The position numbers and the translations under genes are program-made. This document shows, in pieces, positions 38,901 through 51,127 of a stretch of 64,000 nucleotides of DNA. Under the pieces are notes generated by a model. That model made no database searches. It was not told where the DNA came from and saw nothing but the letters and a program-made list of their open reading frames with translations. The DNA is taken from NCBI GenBank assembly GCA_944470555.2, contig OX104130.1, positions 76,699,160 through 76,763,159 on the forward strand, in the 5' to 3' direction. Position 1 is the stretch's first letter; each line of letters begins with the position of its first letter. The DNA comes from Heterobilharzia americana. Its lineage: Eukaryota > Platyhelminthes > Trematoda > Strigeidida > Schistosomatidae.

Positions 38901-40165
38901 TTGATGAAGTTATGAATGTCCACTTCATATCAGACTATAAACAAACACCTATCAGTACAAAATCTGATATCATCCCAAGCCGTCTGCTAACTCACTCACC
39001 TACGCGATCCTCTCGAAACTATGTCATCGGTTTATTGTCAGTATTCACTCAGAGATCTATGCAGGAATCACCAAGTAAAAACTATTGATAGCAACATGAA
39101 TGACTGTGATTTTTTGAAGAAAGGCTATAAATTGGTGACTGGTACTTAAATTATTCAATTAGATATAAAGGCTCACCATTAACCTTAGAGTAATATAGTT
39201 CAACCCCTTATAAATATCATTAGCGATAAATATTTTTAGCGATCAAATGTATTAAGTAATGCTATCCAAAGGTTTCATCAGTTGTTGTGGATTCCCGTTT
39301 GAAAGAATTGAAGTTAAGTCAGTTATTTGCATTGAAAGTTATAAGTGTCCCCTAAATCGACTGTTGCACCTGGACGTTACATAAGATAGGCTGTGTATAG
39401 TTTTGAAATGCATCAGGTTCATCAAATGCCAGTATGATTTGTGATCCTATCTTTATTATGCCCAGGATATGGATTAGACGAATCAAAGATTTTTATAAAC
39501 TGGACATAACCTTAAATAACAAATAGAGTTTAGTAGGAGTGAATTTATGGAAAGCAGGTGACCTTACCGAAGGTTGAAATTGCTACTTTGCATAATTATG
39601 GCTGTCATTGACAATTATATATATGACCATTGGCCTAAAGTTTGGTCTACTGGAAAATGATGTTTACGTATTAATTTGCGCTGAATTACTTTTTTGAGGT
39701 TTAATTCATTCCAATATGTTGTCAAACCATGAAATTTGATCTCCATCATCACTTTAAGTAATCACAACAAAATTATGAGACACATCTTGATGGATGATGG
39801 TGGGTTCTTTAGCGCACAACAATACGTCATATAACCTGAAAAGATCCTACATGGAGTATATCAGCTGTAAAATTAAATGCTGATAACTCATTACTGCATC
39901 AAAAATATTAACTGTAGAAAAGGGTTTGTTACCATTAAGATACTGCAACTGGAAGATGAAGATTGTCTGAACAATATGTGATGTATTTACACAATAAATC
40001 TCAAACAATATAATGACACATCTAATTCTCTCCAGCTAGTGCATATGAAAGGAAAGAATGAACTGCAGAACAAATATAACACTTCCAATAATAGCGTATT
40101 GAAGTAGAGAAGGAGCAGTGACTTAGTTGATGATAATCACAGTCGATAAATGAGACGAACCAAGA
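32941..40165. other. Right-arm interior, no gene recognised
   Basis: Mirror of 11341-18553. Up to about 37.1 kb it is almost identical to the left arm; beyond that, substitutions become frequent. No coding sequence could be supported. Confidence 0.45.
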
Positions 40166-41150
40166 TAGGTATAGGGTAGGAACAGGTTATTCTAGTATAA
40201 TCAGATTTGGTTTCGATTTGTGTATGGCCATCGCTTCCGCAAATCTCAGTATGGGTCTCTGACTGTTCTTCTGCATCATTGGAAAGTAGTTGAAACATTC
40301 ATTTTGTGACCTATTTCTATGATCTGTTTAGCTGTAGATGAAGAGCGTTGTCTACCACCCATGTTAATCAAAGTTAAATATTCTACCCGTTATTCAAGTC
40401 ATTTAGGCACATGTTCCCCTAACGTCAACTTAATGTCTTGATAACTCCCCTGTGCACATGTCTACACATAAAAGTAAACTGGCAAACATGGTGGTATATG
40501 ATGTTCAGACATGTGGTGAAACGTGTGTCTTTTCGTTTCCACAATGATAATCTTAGCTGCATATTATATTTTCATAATGACTGATTTAAGCCTACGTCTC
40601 AAAATCATGCCGTTCAACTCAACTCTGCATGGTGGAGTGATATTAGTACTTTTCTTAAGCACCCAGTGAAATATAGCATAATCACTCAAAAGTGTTTGGG
40701 TGTAAGGTGAAACATGTGTTTTTTTTAACATTCCTCAATAATGAGCTTAGCTGCATAATGGCTGTTATCAAGCTACGTCTCAAATTCATATCATTAAAAG
40801 TCCCACTGTATGGAGGAGGGATATGGAAACTTGTCTTAGGAACTAAATAAACAGTTGGCATTAGTGTTACCTGACCTCTACAGGGGTTCATGAACTTCAG
40901 CGGGTATCCGTATTCCATATTTGTTTCGGTCAGTAATTTGATATTTTCATCCACCATATCTAATCTACAGATAACACAGATGGTATTTAATGATCATTTT
41001 ATCAAGCAGGTCTCGCTTGTGCTGGAGTCAAGAAAACTACAGAAATTCCAATATCTCCCTGCCCACTGAGGCTTTCTATAAACTGAGCGTCTTATTGAAC
41101 CGTCTTCTCGTTGACTCAAGAGGACATCTAAGAATGGCAAATAATTTTTA
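40165..41150 (-). pseudogene. Penelope-like element remnant, right-arm mirror copy
   Basis: The same remnant as at 10351-11340 in opposite orientation. On the minus strand the LPFLD...DGS...VYRKP block lies near 41060-41150. A 91-codon open stretch at 40682-40957 covers MVDENIKLLTETNMEYGYPL and the thumb/linker block PPYSGTFNDMNLRRSLITAI. The left-arm copy has a stop shortly after FNDM where this copy stays open, so the two have decayed separately. It is not functional: the rest is broken and the GIY-YIG core cannot be read. Confidence 0.7.
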
Positions 41151-42816
41151 TTCTTTTTCTCACAAGTCTATCTGATATTATTCTGTACAGTGTTAAGTCT
41201 TTTTAGCAGACACCACAAATATTCATGCTTCTCACACACCACCATCATTACTGGAGAAATCAGAAGAAACTTCTGTTAATGTACAGACATTTCGAGTTTG
41301 TGAGGATTTCGATGATTTCAATCTGGTATTCATCACTGACTGACATCAGATGGATAACCATTGAAGATCTGATAACACCGGACAGAAACAAGAATATGTG
41401 GATCATTGGAATCGAACCTATTAGAAAAATGTTAAGGTGATCGTTGTGAATGCTGGGTAGCTTGGTTCCTTCTCTGACGAGTTCATAGGTGCACATTGCC
41501 GGAGTGGATCGTGCAACTATATGAAATAGCTGTCCAGTCCTCTCAGGTCTTCATAGGTACTTACTACAACTGATGTCAGTCCGAGATGAACACCAACCTC
41601 AAGTCAACAAATAAATCCACACAAACGTAAAAGTTGTCATTGAGAAACTTCAGCTTCTTTCCAGAGCTTTTTATCAGTGAGGTGTATTCGTCATCATGAA
41701 TAGATATGGCAGAGATCTGAGTGTAAAATGATCAAGCAAATATTGATGTTAGTGTTACTGTAGTCCATTGGTGTTTATGTCTGCAATGGTCGTATTTGCT
41801 ATTCATTCTACGAAATGCCTTCTACTGATATATGTATTACCCATTTTCCAAAACTCAGATGAATGCATTGTCCAGACAGTATGTTACATGGAGCACAGAC
41901 TTGGCCATTCAAGTTTAAGCATAAATGACCAATCGAATTATCTTGACTCATTAGTGTCACAACAGCCGAAATGTTGGTGAGGTATTGATTGAGTTAGACA
42001 AGAGGACATACAACTTTGATTTGTGCTTCGCATACATACATGTGATGAAGGAAGATAGTAGAATTTTACTTTAGCTCAAACGCTTTGTTATCTGGATAAA
42101 TTTCACTCAGACCATTGAATAAAAGGATTGACAACTAGCTAGACGATGAATGATGCTTTCATTCTGGGAAAGCTTTACATAATTTGGTGAATGAAAGACA
42201 CACCACTTAGGAGCTGGTCAGTAGAAGATATTCCCATACATTCACACACATTCCTTCTTAGCCAGAAACTGCAAAATATTTTGGCCTCATTATTCAGCTG
42301 GAAAATCTAAATTGGTCTCATTCACCACCACTCGAGTCAGTTTTTCAGGAAAATTATATAGACCAGACAAAGTAAACTCTACTTATTTGTCCCTACCCAA
42401 TCACATCCTTTCGCTTATGAGTATGCATGCCAAGACTCGAAGCTTTCTACAAAAAATGAATGGTTTGAATGTGTTCTGTCAGTATTTTGTCGATAGTTGG
42501 ATGATATTATGATTTGATAAAATTCGATGAGTTGACAATTGAATAGATAGTTCATAAACGGAAGATTGATGTGAAGTTCTTCCTTATAGGATAAGGAAAG
42601 TATGCAGTCACTGGAGAGTAACCAGTTTCTTTTTACCAAGTCCTGAGTTCTGACCAAATCCCATTGATCATTTTCTAATATGGCTACCAAGCTAGACGAC
42701 TCACCATGGTTGTTCTGTATGAAAGATGTTAGTTGGTTAGAGGTGCTGATAATGGAAGCACAAACCTAGATTTCTTCCATTTTGCGACTTGTGAGGGATT
42801 AACTCGCTTCTAAAAT
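41151..42816. other. Outer right-arm DNA, no gene recognised
   Basis: Mirror of about 8.69-10.35 kb with several percent divergence and small indels. Open frames here differ in length from those in the left arm because of independent stops, as expected for noncoding DNA. Confidence 0.45.
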
Positions 42817-42876
42817 AACTCAGAGGTGACACCATTGACTGCAGTACTGTGGGAGGCGAGTTCAAATCCCAGTACT
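42817..42876 (+). repeat. tRNA-like SINE head (right-arm copy)
   Basis: A-box-like GGTGACACCATTGACTG (from about 42825) and B-box-like GAGTTCAAATCCC (about 42859-42871). It is likely the head of a tRNA-derived SINE and the counterpart of 8628-8687. Confidence 0.4.
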
Positions 42877-44072
42877 TGTGATAAATGTCCGAGTCTCTGA
42901 TAGGACATACTTCCCTTAAGACTGTAAATATACCTTTAGATGGATGCCAATAGGCATAAAACTCATATCAAAGGCTCCTTGTCAATTACCTCCAACCAAG
43001 TAGATGCAAGTCACTATGAAAATGAATGATTCTGTAATAGGTGTTTGCAAACATCTGAAAGTTGATATGTTTCATGGTTGAAATGTATTTCCGATAGGAA
43101 TGAGATGAATGCGAATGGCAGTGGGAGCGTGAGATTTCCACATGACAGGTACCCATGTAATATTTGATTATGAAATGGGTGATTCACAAATACATTTTGT
43201 AAACAAAATCTCATAATCGTTTTATATTACTGATTGATTGTAGTTGAGATCTTATTGTCATCATCATACGTTAACTCGTTCATTTCTACCATGGATATAT
43301 AACCGAAGAACCGAAATGGCCAGTTATCCTAATGACATTTCAATATTACCTTTGTTTTGTTCGCTATCCTATTAACCCACATTACCATTTCTACTGATAG
43401 ATAGTCATACATGAAGACACAAGTCACTTGAGAATCTTGTTTATGCATTCATCGTTGTAATTATAACTACATTTCCTACCCGAATGGAAAATGTTGTGGA
43501 GTTTGGAAACAACAGTTTAAAGGGAATATTTGATAATCAGTTTTCATGCGAAAGAATATACTCTCTTTTGAGATATACATGCAAAGAGAAAAGCGTAATG
43601 ATGAAATTTGAATAGACAAGATCATGAATGAGGTGACCGACGTTGTAAGAGAAGGTAAAGTGTCACTGGAATGAATGTTGGAAGGAAAAACTATTACTGC
43701 TTACTTCAACATGCGATGTCGGACGAAATATTATTGGGTCGAAGAATTAAAAGTAGTCACGAGAAAGCTTGACATCAGCACAAGGAGCAGCCTATCGTTG
43801 CTCTGAGTCATGTAAATAAGTGTAGAGTGTCGAATCAGATTTCTCTAGAACATAGAAATCAAGGACTAGAGACTCTTTGCACTAAGTAAGATCTGTCATA
43901 CATTCTTTGTCATCTGCATATTCTTGAAAAGTCTATGTACCTCCATTATCCACCGGTCTCTTCATGCACATGTATCTCACTTAATATCATTTTTCTGTAA
44001 TCTTGTTCCCTGCATGCAAATGTGAATTGTGGCAATTTGAACGAAGACGGTACTAAGTCAATATCCTCGTTT
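42877..44072. other. Outer right-arm DNA, no gene recognised
   Basis: Mirror of about 7.43-8.63 kb. The frame 43014-43214 (minus) matches 8290-8490 (plus) with several amino-acid changes in its second half and no sign of selective constraint. Confidence 0.45.
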
Positions 44073-46098
44073 GTCTGAGAAAGTTTCAAGTGATTTACTG
44101 ATTCATGAGAAATAAGTTATCAGTCCACTCAAATTTGAATCATGCATGTGGGTTACAATATCAACCAACAGTAGGTTCACACTCTGCATATTTTTGAGAT
44201 TCGAAGTGTATTGGTTACCGCTACTTATGCATTCCATGCATCCTTTTTATCCTTAGAGTTTCGTATTAGACATCTGTTTCCAGGATGTTTGATGAGTGTG
44301 CTGTGTGCTTGCAGAATGTATATACGAATAGCTAAGGCAAAAGGCGACACTGGACTTTGCAACCATCACTTCTTGATATCTAACATCAGACACAGTGAGA
44401 CATGAAGAGAGGTCAACCCCTTTAGTGACAACATCATGTGGGGATGAGAAACCTCTGACCATAGCTCAGTAATTTGGAATTATCAGTCAGATTGCTTATC
44501 ACTTGTCATTCCTTGTAGAAATAGTAATTTTTTCCCTTGATTTCCTAGTGTAAAACAGGGATTCAGTAGCACGCCTTCATTCCACTCTCTTCTCTGCAGT
44601 CTTTTCAACCTCGCTCCACGACTGCCCACAAGCTTTCATTTCTTCCTCACACCATCTCCTTCATGTCACCCTCACCTCAAATGCCCAGCTTGTCGTTTCC
44701 CCTTTGGATTCCACTCGAGGGCCTGGCCTGGCGCGTGATGTCCTCAGTCAGCCTTCTCAGTGTATGCCCAATCCATCTCCAATCCCTTCTTCTGCATATT
44801 TGTTGGGTGATTGATTCGTAGTTGGTTCATTACCACAGTTCCATGTTGCTTATTCTTTTTATTCTGGCCATCTGACCTGATCTTCAGTATCGAGTGAGCG
44901 TAGGTGGCAGGTGTTGATGAATGTTTGTAGTTTGTTGGAAATGTTTTTCTTAACGCGCCAAGCTTCTGAACCGTATAGCAGCATTGACTTGACGTTGGTA
45001 TTGAAAATCCGGATGTTGTTCACGCTTTATGCTGAGTGGAGTGGAATGGAGTAGATCTCCACACTGATTTCAGGTTAATGAAGGAAGGCCTTCCGATAGA
45101 CTCGTTAACAAATACGTTTCTAATGCGGGTCGTTTTGTTCACCGAAACCTTCTGGCTTATGTATGGATCGAAAAACCAGTTACTACCAGATGACATGCAT
45201 TTAAATTTATTTAACGTTCTGCCGAACAACAAATTACAAAAGACCATCAAATATTCAGTATTGTGAGGCCAAGCATTGTATAGAAACTATCGTTTTTAAA
45301 TTGATGAAACCTCTGTGTGTATGAACGTATTTCGTTTGTAGTAAGTACATTGTCTAAAAGGGTTTCCAATGTGATTAAAAGTTATGCAGTGGACTCAGCA
45401 CACTCTAACTCACCAAGTGGAACACTGACACTTAAAAGCAGTAGTCTTAACGTAGCAAAATCGCTGATCTTCTGTGAAGAAAATTTAAGGTAATAACATC
45501 ATGTTTACTTAAGTAAATCTTGTATAACTGATGTATCATTTATAGATAGGTATTAGTCGAGTATTCTCTCCAGCACGTTTTATGATTACTTTTCATTTTG
45601 GACTGATGGGTCCTGCTGCCAGCCACCATCACTTCCCGCTTAAAGGCTGACTGGTACATGTCCGATTAGTTCGGTTTCGTGGCTTTTTCAACTGATGGAC
45701 TCGTGTTCACAGTGCTATTATACCCCTCGACTCTTCAGTATTTTCATCCACTTGTAAAGGTTATATTTTTGTGATCGGAGACGAACCTACGAGATTATTC
45801 TAATCCTATGCGAATATGGCAGTGAATGTTATCGGCTTGTAGATATCTCAAGCAAATATATATATTTAGTAAACAATATGATTGAGTAGGTTCCAGAAAT
45901 CTTAGTATGGATAAATGGTAATGAAGGGCATCAGTAAACTGGCCATTTGAATAGATATTACTTATCGGCGTATTCTAGATGGTACATTTTCATACCCAGT
46001 TGGTTGGAAGGGATTTCCTATTTTGGCCGTAGATCCTGAATTTCAATTTTATCAAAGCGAATGTTGCGTATCTAATGTACCGAGTATTCATACATTTT
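44073..46098. other. Segment present only in the right arm, about 2.03 kb
   Basis: The left arm reads straight through at 7427-7430, whereas the right arm holds 2,026 extra bases. The left side ends in CCTCGTTT (44065-44072) and the right side resumes in TTTATGGGTG (from 46096), so only TTT is shared at the joint. There are no terminal inverted repeats, no poly-A or TAA tail at the ends and no transposon gene spanning it. Inside is an old minus-strand RTE fragment (44537-45095) flanked by unassigned DNA. The pattern fits a deletion in the left arm through 3-bp microhomology at least as well as an insertion here. Confidence 0.85.
44537..45095 (-). mobile_element. 5'-truncated RTE fragment, 3' end only
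   Basis: The reverse complement carries the RTE 3' end: the block with GTGCTACTGAATCCC at the 44.55-kb side, through the C-terminal coding region, to FINLKSVWRS (about 45040-45080). It is clearly diverged from B and D and has many small indels. Truncation at the 5' side is the normal outcome of incomplete reverse transcription. Confidence 0.8.
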
Positions 46099-47538
46099 AT
46101 GGGTGATTTCAAAGGTCACTCTGGCAACGACTGAAATAAACAGTCAAGTTTCTCCATTTCAGCTGGAATACCAGGTCTCCATAACGCAAAATCGCCTAGT
46201 TGGTCATTTCAGTTGTTCCTAATCTGACCGTTCATTAAGCAGTTTTGTAGTCATAGACATGTTTTGTTACGAGTCATTTGGTTTAGTATTTTCAGTTTCA
46301 TGTGAGAGACGAGACTGAATTCCCCATTGTAACTCAACTACGTATTTTTGAATAAATGAAGTGTGAAGTCTACTTAGAGTCCAACAATCGCTTATCTAGT
46401 AATTGCCATACATCAGACTGATGAAACTTAAACCAATACGCAAAACACAGTGCACCACATTGTCATTCAGTGGATAGATTGCAGAACCTTCATCGATAGA
46501 CTTTGACCAGTGTTTAGCCCTTAGTACTGGATAGTTACATCGGTTCTCCACTTGTGACCAACCTGTGTATAAAATCCATTTCAACAAGGAGTCAGTCATG
46601 GCCTGAATGGCGTATTGGTTACGTCTGTCACTTCAACATCGTGAGTGATATGGGTGTGAATCACTGAAAGGACTACACTTTTTCATGTTTGCCTGTACGC
46701 CTTGCAGATGAACACCAGCAAGCACAAAACGTAAGTTCATCACGGCTTCCTAACGATTGCTTTCAACCATCGAACATCAAGTCTTCAGCCTTCGCCATTA
46801 TATACAGAAAGCCGGAACAATTCTTCAGTATGTTTTCTTTTCTCTGTTTAATCGGAGTACAACCGAAATAGCTTTGTTCTCCCAGTAGAACTGGGTGAAT
46901 GGTGAAATATTATTTTAAGTTCCATTTTTATTACAACAAATCATCGTCGGCTTAATCTACTTAAATTCCATACTTCGTTCCTAACTTCTGAATTTATCAA
47001 GAATCCAAACATTTTTTAATCCCAAAATTCTCATGGCCTTTCTCCCAGTCTCACCATTGAATTGCTTTGCAAAGATAATTTATTTCTCTCCATTCTAAAC
47101 ACGCATACAATAACTGCTCAAAGACAAGCAATGATTTATGATTTTAAAAGCATTCACATGATATTTTATAGTTATTATCATCTACATTATTCCCCTGTAG
47201 TTCATGAAATCGGATCCAAATTATATTGACTATTACAGTATCAAAAATATCTATACTGGATAATTGCTGAATGTATTCGTATAACCTGTTGGGAAATAAA
47301 CGAGAATATATATTGACCTAAACACTGTTTTCCACTAGTTGCAGTGGGAAAATTTTCAGTTAAATTACAACTCAGTTTATGAGCCGATTACTCAACCTTT
47401 CTTCCTAGTTTCATCTCTTAAAGTTATGCTGCCATAATCCTATTGGAAGACATTGCAGTGGAAATGGATGTCATCTTAAAGTCATTTTATAATTCACCAT
47501 GATTGAATGAGAAGGTTTGCAAGGAAATGACTGATTTC
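46099..47538. other. Outermost part of the right arm
   Basis: Mirror of 5990-7427 with about 3% divergence over the stretch read (near 46.87-47.06 kb). It contains one tRNA-like segment (46600-46665) and no gene. Confidence 0.5.
46600..46665 (+). repeat. tRNA-like SINE head (right-arm copy)
   Basis: TGGCGTATTGGTTACGTCTG resembles an A box and GGGTGTGAATCA a B box, with tRNA-like spacing. The mirror is 6863-6928. It is a degenerate repeat, not a tRNA gene. Confidence 0.3.
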
Positions 47539-48769
47539 AGTAGCGTTTTTATTCTCATTGGCATGTCAGAAAACAGTTGGAAATAGAAAGGATTTGTACA
47601 GCAGTCTCATCTCAATGGAGAACTCCTGAGCACTGCATTCAAACGAATTCATGTTGAAATGAACACAAAACCTTTCGATCTTGTGGCTCATATCCCATTT
47701 GGCCATTGATTGAGAGTCGTATTGTGGTTGCCGTTTTGCAAACGGATGGATATAATTTGATCGGAACTAAGGAGTACGCATCATGAAACTGCTTACTTTC
47801 TTGTGACTAGTCAGTTTATATTTAGATAACAAAATAAGCCGATTGAGACATTAATTCAGAAAATGAATTTTTCCCTTCAACGAATCGTTTTCAGTAACTA
47901 TGCAGTCGTATTTACAGTGATAACGGGTGAGCAAATAGATCCATGACTGGTTGTTTGGTCAGCTAATAGGTCATCGAAAAAAAAATATTCTACTATGAAT
48001 TATGGAGTCGTTTCTAGAATAAGAATAACGTGACGTAATCGGAAGTTGTTTGAGGAAAATGTAGATCTGATCATAGTGATGGCTAGTAGGTTAAAAAAAT
48101 AAAGATGCTAATTAAAGTCGATAATCAGAGTATTATAATAAGGAAATTGGTCCAGACATGCTGAGGCGTGTGACAGTATATCATAAATCAATACAACAAA
48201 AATGATCAGTTATTAGGAGTGAGATGAATCCTGAAACAGTAAACAAAGTCAAGGCAGAATTATGACCACTGAAATATAAGAAGGTGGATGTACCTCTTTT
48301 ACATGTAGAGCTCAAACTTTAATTAATGGATGGTGTTATAGTGTATCGTAAGATTGTCATGATCTTTTTAAAATGCTGTGAATAATTAAAGCCTTTCTCT
48401 ACCAATCTGTCTGCTTCAAACTTTCGAGAAAAGTAAGTGGACCAATGTGTAAATACCAGATTGTTTGAAGAAGCTAAGATCAATAGGATATGCTATTTCA
48501 GAAAGGCCTTATAATAGTCAAGGCCTTCTCAAATACACATAAACTGTTTTATTTCGTTCATATTTTGACACAGCAACGCATTTCCTGTAATCTTACCCTC
48601 TTTCCCAGTTACCGAGGAACCGAGTGCTGGAATCTGAAGGTTCACACTTCACACTCCTTTTGAGCCATTTGGCTTCAAATTATATAGGATTTTGAAATAC
48701 TAAGGTGAAAAATCAATGGAATCAGAGTTTGCCGGAATGGCCCAACATGCAATTTTTAACTAACCTACA
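47539..48769. other. Right flank of the palindrome, no gene recognised
   Basis: Unique AT-rich DNA. The PLE remnant that follows may extend into its right end on the minus strand (reading towards lower coordinates), but I could not recognise the PLE C-terminus there. Confidence 0.4.
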
Positions 48770-49450
48770 CTCTCATGCGGATAGCCAAACAGGATAGTGA
48801 TCTGAGATGTGTTTGGAAAGACTTCGTTTTGTAAGACTTGACTATTTAGCTCCTTAAGACCAGGTAAAATGAAAGAAATACATGAATGTAGTCCAAAGTG
48901 CCAGTTTGTCCTTCTCATCTCCTTGAATCACTGTTGGTTGGAGATCAAGTGACTTTCGGCAGCAAAGAATGTTTTTCTGATTCACTTGTACGAGCAATTT
49001 TTCACCTCTTTTTACTGCGTCAGAGAGTTCAGTAGCTAGGAATGAGATCTTTATAAGAATATTAGGAAATTACCGTTTTTGCTACTTTAGTATCATGCTT
49101 TTTGCAATGAACCTTGGAGCATGGCCGTTTAGAAGAAATACTTTTCAACGGTACTGCGTCCCTTCGTTTGTTGTGTCATTGGTGCGAATTCCCGAGAGAA
49201 ACAAATGAGTTAGGTTCCCTTTTCTAATCAGTGGTACCAGATTTTAAAAATGGGTACACCGTTCATTTCTAGCCGGTTTCCTATGAATTGACCTTGTAAT
49301 TGAGCCATGAGATCAACTATTCAATAAAATATCAAGAAACTGAAGTCCTAGTTTCTTTCCATTCACTTTTACGTTCGGAAAAGCGTACATTGTTGTAATC
49401 ATTGAAAACTTGTCTTTCCCCCTGGACATGGTTTGTAACGCTCAAAGATG
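48770..49450 (-). pseudogene. Second Penelope-like element remnant, minus strand
   Basis: The minus strand reads MYAFPNVKVNGKKLGLQFLD then ILLNS (about 49390 down to 49320), followed by SIHRKPARNERCTHF and KGNLTHLF: the PLE block LPFLDVLL...YRKPT...YTHFxS with the following KRNLV helix. Further on, LWTTFMYFFHFTW and SKHISDHYPVWL match the pre-GIY-YIG and GIY-YIG blocks (family forms CIYxFTC and RIxEHxPxWL). Stops and frame changes are scattered throughout. It is clearly a different PLE copy from that in the palindrome arms: the shared blocks differ at most positions. It is inactive. Confidence 0.65.
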
Positions 49451-51127
49451 ATTAAAATCTGAAGTTTTAGGGGGGTTCGAAATGTTAATCAACCTCTCAG
49501 CTATCGACTAAGACACTAAACGAAATGATTACAATCATATTTTTCAATCGTAAACGTATTTCTTACAGAAAATACTTTCGTGCTTTATTTTTCAATAGCA
49601 AATTTTATTCAGCAAGAATTGAATAATCTTTATATTTGGGCAGTTCTTGGTACAAAGTGCATTTCTCTACCAGAAAGGTTTGACCACGTTCAGTCACTCT
49701 TATCGACAAATATTTACCTCCATACGGATATAATAACACTGTAAAACGACTACATAATTTGCACGATGAAAGCTTAATTCCTATAAATAGTTCCAGATAA
49801 TTTCAACAGGGTTGATGTGGTTTGAAGAAATATTGTGGCTACATTTGTCAGTAACAATTACTTTGCTTCCATTTATTTACTCTTCAGCTTCTCCAGCAAC
49901 AATACTGACAGCATTACTTTTGAATGTCGTCCTAATTACTTGAGTCAATACAAACATAAATAACAAACATTTGTGGCACATCTGACTGGCTTTTCCTCAA
50001 TTTATCAACCTTCACTGTTGAATTCATCAAATTCGTCTCCTCCATTCTGGGTAACTGTTTATCAGTAATCTGTGAAGATTTCCTTTCATGTGATTGCAGA
50101 TTCTTTATATCACTGGGTCATGAAAACCAGGTTAATCTTTTTTCTTCTCTTGACATCTCACTATATTTAGTGTTCACAAATGACTTCGATGTATATGAAG
50201 CCTGTAAAGGAGCTCCACTGTTAAATTCTGATCACTGTGTTGTATAAATGTTTCCTGAACTGTATGGCAAATTACCCAAGAAAGCGATTAGATACTTCCA
50301 GCACAGATGCTTCTCACACAACAATATAATATGTTTGGGAAGCATGTTAAAAGAAACAGACTGAGATATAGTCGTTTGGTGAAGTTTTAGATAAAAGTCT
50401 CATTGATATCACGAGCTACCTCAGATTCTGTCTTAGCATAGGGTTCTCTGGTGGAACGATCTTCATGTGACTCGATAAACTTTCTCCTCCTCATCTCAAG
50501 AAACTTCGAAGAGAAAGGGATGGACTGCTTTGGGTGAAAAATTGCCCGAACGTCCAAAGACCAAAGAAGTCTCAAATACGACTTCTAAAAACAACATAAA
50601 TCTAGACGTTTCAAGTGCTTGATAGCACTTTTAATGTTCGGAAATGATTCAAAAAACTTGCTGATGGAAAATGGGTAACTCAAGGAACCTGTTGTTAAGT
50701 CGGTGAATGAGATCAGCTATTTATACACTGGCCATCTGATATCATCCCTACCTGTGTGTACAGTTAGATTAATAGTTATTTTCTTGATTTTAATGCAAAT
50801 AATGTTTTCAAACCCCTCAAATTTCTTGAATCCACCATTAGGCCAAGGTTCCAGTGGTGTTTAAAGTTTTATGTTGAGAAAATATGGAGATATTTTATGT
50901 CATCCTCTAACATGCTTTATTTTCTAAAAAAAGTATTAACTGTTGCTTGGAAGGTGATTAAAATTACACCAGTCATCTGGAATAGACGTAGATTTCAGAC
51001 CTACTACCATAACATGATAAACATCCAGACTATGGTTGTTACGAATGTCCTGCAAGAAGTTGAAAGCCGAGTCTGATTAAATCATAATAGGAATATGTTT
51101 TAATCTAATCCCAGAGTGTTTAGAAGA
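49451..51127. other. Unassigned DNA between PLE remnant and RTE copies
   Basis: No gene recognised. A minus-strand frame at 50387-50575 (62 codons) is rich in charged residues in its middle (EMRRRKFIESHEDRS) and might be an upstream part of the same PLE, but nothing in it is diagnostic. Confidence 0.35.

Larger units (their letters stand above)
24818..47538 (-). repeat. Right arm of the giant inverted repeat, interrupted by two insertions
   Basis: Reverse complement of 5990-23334. Two segments are missing from the left arm: RTE copy B with one target-site copy (3,342 bp in total; paired sums are 48152 inside it and 51494 outside it) and a 2,026-bp segment near 44.1-46.1 kb (sums 51502 and 53528). 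Removing both gives an arm of about 17.35 kb, the same as the left. The outer boundary is at 47538, where ACTGATTTC is the last shared string. Confidence 0.95.
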
